Below, one piece after another: positions 58,704 through 64,000 of a DNA stretch of 64,000 nt. A model generated the notes under the pieces. That model was given only the letters and a program-made list of their open reading frames with translations. It made no database searches and was not told the DNA's origin. The DNA is taken from positions 46,769 to 110,768 of the forward strand of contig PKXA01000128.1 in assembly GCA_003133325.1 (NCBI GenBank). Direction: 5' to 3'. Every line of letters starts with the position of its first letter. The stretch's first letter is position 1. This DNA is from Acidimicrobiaceae bacterium. Its GTDB lineage: Bacteria; Actinomycetota; Acidimicrobiia; Acidimicrobiales; RAAP-2. A program made the translations under genes and the position numbers.

Positions 58704-60821
58704 GTGCCCGTCAGACTTGCGATCGGTCTCGGTATCACCGTGATCATGCTTGGCATAGCTGGTCGACGTTTCTTCTGGCTCTATCGATTGATCTCGAGCG
58801 GGCAACCCGCCCCCGATCGCTTCAAAAACCTCCCCTCGCGGGTCAAGGCCGAGCTGGTCGAGGTCGGCGGCCAAAAGAAGCTCCTGCAGTGGACGATTCC
58901 GGGCATGGCCCACGCCTTCACCTTCTGGGGTTTCTCCATTCTCTTCCTCACCATTATCGAAGCGTACGGCGACCTCTTCCAGCGCAGCTTCCACATCCCC
59001 ATCATCGGCACCTGGTCATGGATCGGCCTGGTGGAGGACTTCTTCACCGTCGCCGTCCTTCTGGCCCTGATCGTCTTCGCCATCATCCGGGTGCAGCACT
59101 CGCCCAAGCGGGAAGAGCGCAAGTCCCGGTTCTTCGGCTCCCACACCGCCGCCGCCAACCTGGTGCTGGCGATGATCGCCGGGGTGATGATCTCGCTGCT
59201 CTTCTACCGGGCGGCCCAGGCCAACACCGGCAACTTCCCCTACACCGACTGGGCCTTCGCCTCCCACATCCTGGCCAGCTGGCTCCATCCCCTCGGCACC
59301 GGGGTCAACAGCGTGATCGAGACGGTCGCCCTGTTGGCCAACATCGCCATCATCACCAGCTTCCTTGTCTTCGTGGCCTACTCGAAGCACCTCCACATCT
59401 TCCTCGCCCCCGTCAATGTGGCCACTTCCCGCCGTCCCCGTGCCCTCGGCGCCCTGGCCACCACACCCGACATGACCATGGAGGATGTGGGCGAAGAGGA
59501 CGAGGTCGTCTTCGGTGCCGGTCGGGTGGAGGACCTCTCGTGGAAGCAGCTCCTCGACCTGGCCACCTGCACCGAGTGCGGGCGTTGCCAGTCCCAGTGC
59601 CCGGCCTGGAACACCGGCAAGCCGCTCTCCCCCAAGCTCCTCATCATGAGCCTCCGCGACAACCTGTTTTCCGAGGCCGATCGGATCATGACCCGAAACC
59701 GTGAAGCCGGCGTCGAGAGGGAGACCCTTGTCCCGTCGGTCATCGACCCGGACATCCTGTGGTCGTGCACCACCTGTGGCGCCTGTGTGGAGGAGTGCCC
59801 GGTCGACATCGAGCACATCGACACCATCATCGACATGCGCCGCTACGAGGTCCTCATCGAGTCGCGGTTCCCCTCCGAGGCCGGCCTCATGCTCCGCAAC
59901 GTGGAGAACCAGGGTGACCCGTGGGGCTTGGGGGCAGCCAAGCGCGAGGACTGGATCGCCTCCCTCGACTTCGAGGTTCCGGTGGTTACCGACACCATCC
60001 CCGCCGATATCGAGTACCTCTACTGGGTGGGATGCGCCGGCGCCCTCGACGAGCGGGCCCGCAAAGGCGCACAGGCCACCGCCCGCATGCTCCATCGGGC
60101 CGGAGTCTCCTTTGCCATTTTGGGCAAGAAGGAGAGCTGCACCGGCGACCCGGTGCGTCGGCTGGGCAACGAGTACCTCTTCCAAGAGCAGTGCCATGCC
60201 AACATCGAGACCCTCAACGGGGTGGGGGCCAAAAAGATCATCGCCACCTGCCCCCACTGCTTCAACACCCTGTCCAACGAGTACCCCGCCCTGGGTGGCA
60301 ACTACGAGGTCATCCACCACAGCCAGCTCCTCGACCACCTGGTGGCGGAAGGCAAGCTGACCCCCGGCGGCGGGTACAAGGGCACGGTGACCTATCACGA
60401 TCCCTGCTACCTGGGTCGGCACAACCGGGTGTTCGACGAGCCCCGTTCGGTCATCGACTCCATCCCCGGGGCCAAGCAGGTGGAGATGGGACGCTGCCGC
60501 GAGAAGGGCTTCTGCTGCGGCGCCGGTGGCGCCCGCATGTGGCTCGAGGAGAACATCGGCAAGCGGGTGAACATGGAGCGCACCGAGGAGGCCCTGGGCA
60601 CCGGGGCCGACGTGGTCTCGACCGCCTGCCCCTACTGCATGATCATGCTCGACGACGCAGTACGCGCCCACCAGAAGGAAGACGACGTACGGGTTCTCGA
60701 CCTGTCTCAGCTCTTGGAGGAGTCGATGGGCGATCCGGTGTCGGTGGGAGCGCCCTCGGTCGACACGGAGTCGGCCGGAGAGACCGGCTCGGCCGGCGAC
60801 GGTCCGGTAGAGCCGGGGTAG
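58704..60821 (+). CDS. membrane iron-sulfur oxidoreductase, EtfD/FadF-like
   Basis: 705 residues. The N terminus has five or six membrane helices (nitrate-reductase-gamma-like, with His in MAHAFTFWGFS), then two 4Fe-4S clusters, CTECGRCQSQCPAW and CTTCGACVEECPVD, then two CCG domains (TCPHCFNTLSNEYP, HDPCYLGRHN, CCGAGGARMW, TACPYCMIM). This is the layout of proteins passing electrons from ETF (fatty-acid oxidation) to quinone, such as mycobacterial EtfD. An acidic tail ends it. Monocistronic with AGGAGG site. Confidence 0.9.
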   Translation: MPVRLAIGLGITVIMLGIAGRRFFWLYRLISSGQPAPDRFKNLPSRVKAELVEVGGQKKLLQWTIPGMAHAFTFWGFSILFLTIIEAYGDLFQRSFHIPIIGTWSWIGLVEDFFTVAVLLALIVFAIIRVQHSPKREERKSRFFGSHTAAANLVLAMIAGVMISLLFYRAAQANTGNFPYTDWAFASHILASWLHPLGTGVNSVIETVALLANIAIITSFLVFVAYSKHLHIFLAPVNVATSRRPRALGALATTPDMTMEDVGEEDEVVFGAGRVEDLSWKQLLDLATCTECGRCQSQCPAWNTGKPLSPKLLIMSLRDNLFSEADRIMTRNREAGVERETLVPSVIDPDILWSCTTCGACVEECPVDIEHIDTIIDMRRYEVLIESRFPSEAGLMLRNVENQGDPWGLGAAKREDWIASLDFEVPVVTDTIPADIEYLYWVGCAGALDERARKGAQATARMLHRAGVSFAILGKKESCTGDPVRRLGNEYLFQEQCHANIETLNGVGAKKIIATCPHCFNTLSNEYPALGGNYEVIHHSQLLDHLVAEGKLTPGGGYKGTVTYHDPCYLGRHNRVFDEPRSVIDSIPGAKQVEMGRCREKGFCCGAGGARMWLEENIGKRVNMERTEEALGTGADVVSTACPYCMIMLDDAVRAHQKEDDVRVLDLSQLLEESMGDPVSVGAPSVDTESAGETGSAGDGPVEPG

Positions 60822-60828
60822 AGCCGGG

Positions 60829-61251
60829 CTAGTGAAACGCCTTGGAGTCCGACTCGCGGAGCCGGGTGGCCATGGCCGACAACAGCTTGTGGGCGATGGC
60901 CGGAACCAGGTCCAGCACCCCGTTGAACTGACGCTGGGACAACACCAGCACATCCATGTCCGTCTCGGAGATGACCGAAGCCGAACGGGGTTGGCGATCG
61001 AGCAGGGACAGCTCACCGAAGTAGGCACCCGCCCCCAGCGACGCCACATGCTCCCCATTGCGGATGACGTCGGCGGTGCCGTTCACGATGAGGAAGAACT
61101 CGCGTCCGATGGTGCCCTCTTCGACCAACACCTTCTTGGCCGGGACGTGGGCCTCTTCGAGGAGACCCCGAATCTTCTTGAGCTCGGAGGAGGTGCAACT
61201 CGAGAAGAGCCACACAGTCTTGAGATCCAATGCCTTCGGGTGGGCTGCCAT
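60829..61251 (-). CDS. cyclic-nucleotide-binding domain protein (Crp-like, no DNA-binding domain)
   Basis: 140 residues from ATG 61251. EGTIGREFFLIVNGTADVIRNG, GAGAYFGELSLLDRQPRSASVISETD (cited by ends) form the beta-roll and phosphate-binding cassette (GELSLLD...RSAS). No HTH follows, so it may sense a nucleotide or act on another protein. The frame is open upstream to 62076, but that part is antisense to amtB and not real. Convergent with the EtfD-like gene (7-bp gap). Confidence 0.88.
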   Translation of the reverse strand: MAAHPKALDLKTVWLFSSCTSSELKKIRGLLEEAHVPAKKVLVEEGTIGREFFLIVNGTADVIRNGEHVASLGAGAYFGELSLLDRQPRSASVISETDMDVLVLSQRQFNGVLDLVPAIAHKLLSAMATRLRESDSKAFH

Positions 61252-61428
61252 GGCGTAAAGGCTACACAGTAGAGCCCTCTGACGTGCTGGAATGCCACCC
61301 TTTGCCGTGGATTTCACTCGCCCAACTGCGAGTTCACACAGAGGAAACAGTGGCGTAGCAACCACGAAACACCCATCGTGCAGAGTGTCCCTCATCGCAA
61401 TATCCGTGCGAGAGGAGGAGCAGTAACC

Positions 61429-62829
61429 GTGTATATCCCGTACCCGAACTGGCTGAACACCGGCGACAATACGTGGCAGATCGTGGCCGCCACCCTTGTC
61501 GGTCTCATGAGCCTTCCTGGCATCGCCGTGCTCTACGGCGGCCTTGTCCAGAAGAAGTGGGTGGTGAACACCATGTTGATGGCGTTCACCGGCTTCGGAC
61601 TCGTCCTCATCGTGTGGGTCCTGTGGGCCTTCAACTTGAGTTTCGGTGTCCCGGCTCACTTCGGGGGGAGCAACGCCCACTCGTTCCTCAACAACGTGAT
61701 CGGGCACCCGGTCCCTGCCGCCTCCCACTTCGGTGAGCAGAACCAGGAGGTGCTGCCCGAGGGGACGCTCATACCGTTCCACTACAACGCCGCCACCTTC
61801 ATCTATTTTCAGGTGGTATTCGCCGCCATCACCCCATTGCTCTTCCTGGGAAGCGTGCTGGGGCGGATGAAGTTCAAGGCCTGGTTGTTGTTCGTGCCGC
61901 TGTGGATCACCTGCGTCTACAGCGTGAACGCCTTTCTGTTGTGGGGCGGTGGCTTCTTGTCTCAGAAGGGAGCCGTCGACTACTCGGGTGGCTATGTGAT
62001 CCACCTCGCTGCCGGGGTCACCGGTTTCGTGGCCGCCTGGGTGATCGGTCCCCGACTCGCCCGTGACCGCAAGCACGGGGTGCCCAACAACCTGATGATG
62101 GTGGCGGTGGGTGCCGGAATCCTGTGGCTGGGTTGGAACGGCTTCAACGGAGGCGACCCCTTCTATGCCGGTACCGACGCCACCGCTGCGGTGCTCAACA
62201 CCAACCTGGCCACCGCCGCGGCCATGTTGACCTGGGTACTGATGGACATGTTCCTCACCAAGCAGAAGAAGGCCACCTTCTTAGGGGCCATCAACGGCAT
62301 GATCGTGGGCCTGGTGGCCATCACACCCGGAGCTGGGTGGGTCAACGGGTATGGGGCCCTGGCTGAGGGCTTCATCGCCTCGGCCATCGTGTGGGTCGCC
62401 TGGTACAACTTGCCCAAGATCCGACCGTTCAGCAAGGTGGATGATGCCCTGGGGGTGGTCTACACCCACGGGATCGCCGGCCTCTGCGGCGGGCTGCTGG
62501 TCGGCTTCTTCGCCGACCCGGGCATGTTGGAGTACATCGGCACCGGCAAGGCCGCCCCCGGCTTTTCGGTGAGCGGGCTCTTCTATACCGGCTCGTGGCA
62601 CCAGGTCTGGGAGCAGTTCCTCGCGGCATCCTGGGTCATCTGCTTCACCGCCATCGCCAGCTTCATCCTGCTGCAGATCGTCAAGCTGCTGGTCGGGCTG
62701 CGAGAGTCGAATGAGAATCTCGAGGTCGGGGACCTGGCCATCCACAACGAGGAGGCGGAGCCTCGAGAGACGTTCGCCGAACGGCTGGGATCAGGTGGGT
62801 CCTCGTCCCTCGAGCCCGCAGGCGTGTAA
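61429..62829 (+). CDS. amtB: ammonium transporter
   Basis: 466 residues from GTG 61429 (VYIPYPNWLNTGDNTWQ), with GAGGAGG upstream. Eleven membrane helices are predicted; PGIAVLYGGLVQKKWVVNT, SGGYVIHLAAGVTGFVAAWV, WFNG-type FNGGDPF and HGIAGLCGGLLVGFFADP with the pore His are present. It imports ammonium and is gated by PII. The PII gene follows after a strong hairpin. The polar C-terminal tail ends EEAEPRETFAERLG. Confidence 0.95.
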   Translation: MYIPYPNWLNTGDNTWQIVAATLVGLMSLPGIAVLYGGLVQKKWVVNTMLMAFTGFGLVLIVWVLWAFNLSFGVPAHFGGSNAHSFLNNVIGHPVPAASHFGEQNQEVLPEGTLIPFHYNAATFIYFQVVFAAITPLLFLGSVLGRMKFKAWLLFVPLWITCVYSVNAFLLWGGGFLSQKGAVDYSGGYVIHLAAGVTGFVAAWVIGPRLARDRKHGVPNNLMMVAVGAGILWLGWNGFNGGDPFYAGTDATAAVLNTNLATAAAMLTWVLMDMFLTKQKKATFLGAINGMIVGLVAITPGAGWVNGYGALAEGFIASAIVWVAWYNLPKIRPFSKVDDALGVVYTHGIAGLCGGLLVGFFADPGMLEYIGTGKAAPGFSVSGLFYTGSWHQVWEQFLAASWVICFTAIASFILLQIVKLLVGLRESNENLEVGDLAIHNEEAEPRETFAERLGSGGSSSLEPAGV

Positions 62830-62844
62830 ATCCCGCACTACCAA

Positions 62845-63260
<416 letters not shown>

Positions 63261-63499
63261 GGGCGAGTGATGCCCGAGCCCGAAGAGGTCACGTTCCGAT
63301 GAGTGCAGGGTGCCGACCGTGATGCTCCGGGCCGGGTCGTAATGACAGGGGCGCCTGCCCGAGCAACGGGTGCGGGCAGGCACCCCATTGGCAGCCCCAC
63401 CCTCGGGTGTGCCCGGGACCCGGGCGGCAACGTGGTTGTGTTCGAGACGGTCTTCCAACACCGTGCGCACCAACCGGGCGGCCCCGCCACCCGCTCGGA

Positions 63500-64000
63500 T
63501 CAGCCGGCTTGGCGGGCCACCGCATCGGCCGCGGCCTTGGCCGCATCAGGATCGCCCAGGTACCCACAGGACAGAACCGACAGGTCATCGGACAGGCGGT
63601 AGCGGAATGGGATGCCGGTAGGGACCTCGAGTCCCACGATGTCGTCGTCGCTGATGCCGTCGATATGTTTGCGCAACGCTCTCAGACTGTTGCCGTGGGC
63701 CACCACCAGCACCGCCCCGCCCCGGGCTCCCTCGGCGCAGAGATCGGGGACGATGGCGTCCTGCCAGTAAGGAACCACCCGGGCCACCACATCGGCCAGG
63801 CACTCGGTGGCGGGAAGGGCGTCGATCGGTACGTCCCGGTAGCGCGGATCCCCGGCCGGGTGACGCTCATCGCCGAGCGTCACCCGAGGGGGTGGGGTGG
63901 CGTAGCCGCGCCGCCAGGCATCGAGCTGCTCTTTGCCGTAGAACTCGGCCGTGTCCTTCTTGTTCTTCCCCTGCAGGTCTCCGTAGTGGCGCTCGTTGAG
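63500..64000 (-). CDS. gpmA: 2,3-bisphosphoglycerate-dependent phosphoglycerate mutase, C-terminal part
   Basis: The frame runs off the window's right edge, so the N-terminal RHG catalytic His is outside. Visible are [65 protein letters not shown] (second catalytic His) and [12 protein letters not shown], the dPGM pattern. It interconverts 3- and 2-phosphoglycerate. The 239-bp gap to the PII gene (convergent) shows no gene. Confidence 0.92.
   Translation of the reverse strand, partial: LNERHYGDLQGKNKKDTAEFYGKEQLDAWRRGYATPPPRVTLGDERHPAGDPRYRDVPIDALPATECLADVVARVVPYWQDAIVPDLCAEGARGGAVLVVAHGNSLRALRKHIDGISDDDIVGLEVPTGIPFRYRLSDDLSVLSCGYLGDPDAAKAAADAVARQAG

Noticed and set aside
59016..61058. Open frame of 680 codons on the minus strand opposite the EtfD-like gene
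   Set aside because: Composition is an antisense shadow; the plus-strand gene has all its cysteine motifs.

Overview
The window is high-GC DNA with short intergenic gaps, many GTG starts and many ATGA or GTGA stop/start overlaps. Protein families that are mainly actinobacterial (WhiB, PaaX, an SCO6745-like protein, a mycofactocin-type SDR, DUF5522, TY-Chap, an EtfD-like iron-sulfur protein) point to an actinomycete. An Acidimicrobiia-type genome is my best guess, by inference only; there is no rRNA here to confirm it.

Layout. 1-8.1 kb: a methyltransferase end, three hydrolases, an EEP-family phosphodiesterase, lon, and a fluoride-export operon (crcB, DUF190, crcB) read leftward from a clear fluoride riboswitch at about 8094-8142. 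8.15-10.16 kb: an IS200/IS605 element with divergent tnpB and tnpA, inserted directly upstream of the riboswitch. 10.2-23.1 kb: mostly housekeeping genes (YjbQ, a DHA2 exporter, pgi, a desaturase with a divergent PaaX-type regulator, an SDR, a diguanylate cyclase, a lipoprotein, glycerate kinase, a membrane/secreted fusion, vapBC) plus a wrecked secernin-like remnant. 23.3-30.6 kb: a branched-chain-amino-acid-type ABC transporter whose two permeases and two ATPases are one 1334-residue polypeptide, its binding protein, and an unknown membrane-anchored protein. 30.9-39.4 kb: SDR, DUF7064-like, phosphotransferase/DUF6285, DUF2237, a second IS200/IS605 element (same-strand tnpA-tnpB), DUF4389, SDR and SCO6745-like genes.

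39.4-47.9 kb is an accessory block read on the minus strand: a TY-Chap protein, a PLD-helicase-DUF3427 protein whose N-terminal part is cut off by one in-frame stop, and a HIT-PLD-SF2 helicase fusion. It looks like a nucleic-acid-processing or defence module and abuts the next element.

47.925-57.969 kb is a complete integrative element of about 10 kb. Identical 51-bp repeats flank it; the right copy lies in an intact tRNA-Gly(CCC). It carries a tyrosine integrase, an AlpA-like HTH protein, a RepA-like ATPase next to iteron-like repeats, a PD-(D/E)XK-like nuclease, a P27-type terminase small subunit without a large subunit, a WhiB protein and many small coupled genes. This is the gene content of a phage satellite, and it is the strongest candidate for an undescribed system.

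58-64 kb returns to core genes: dcd, the EtfD-like membrane oxidoreductase, a cyclic-nucleotide-binding protein, an amtB-PII pair separated by a perfect hairpin, and the C-terminal part of gpmA.
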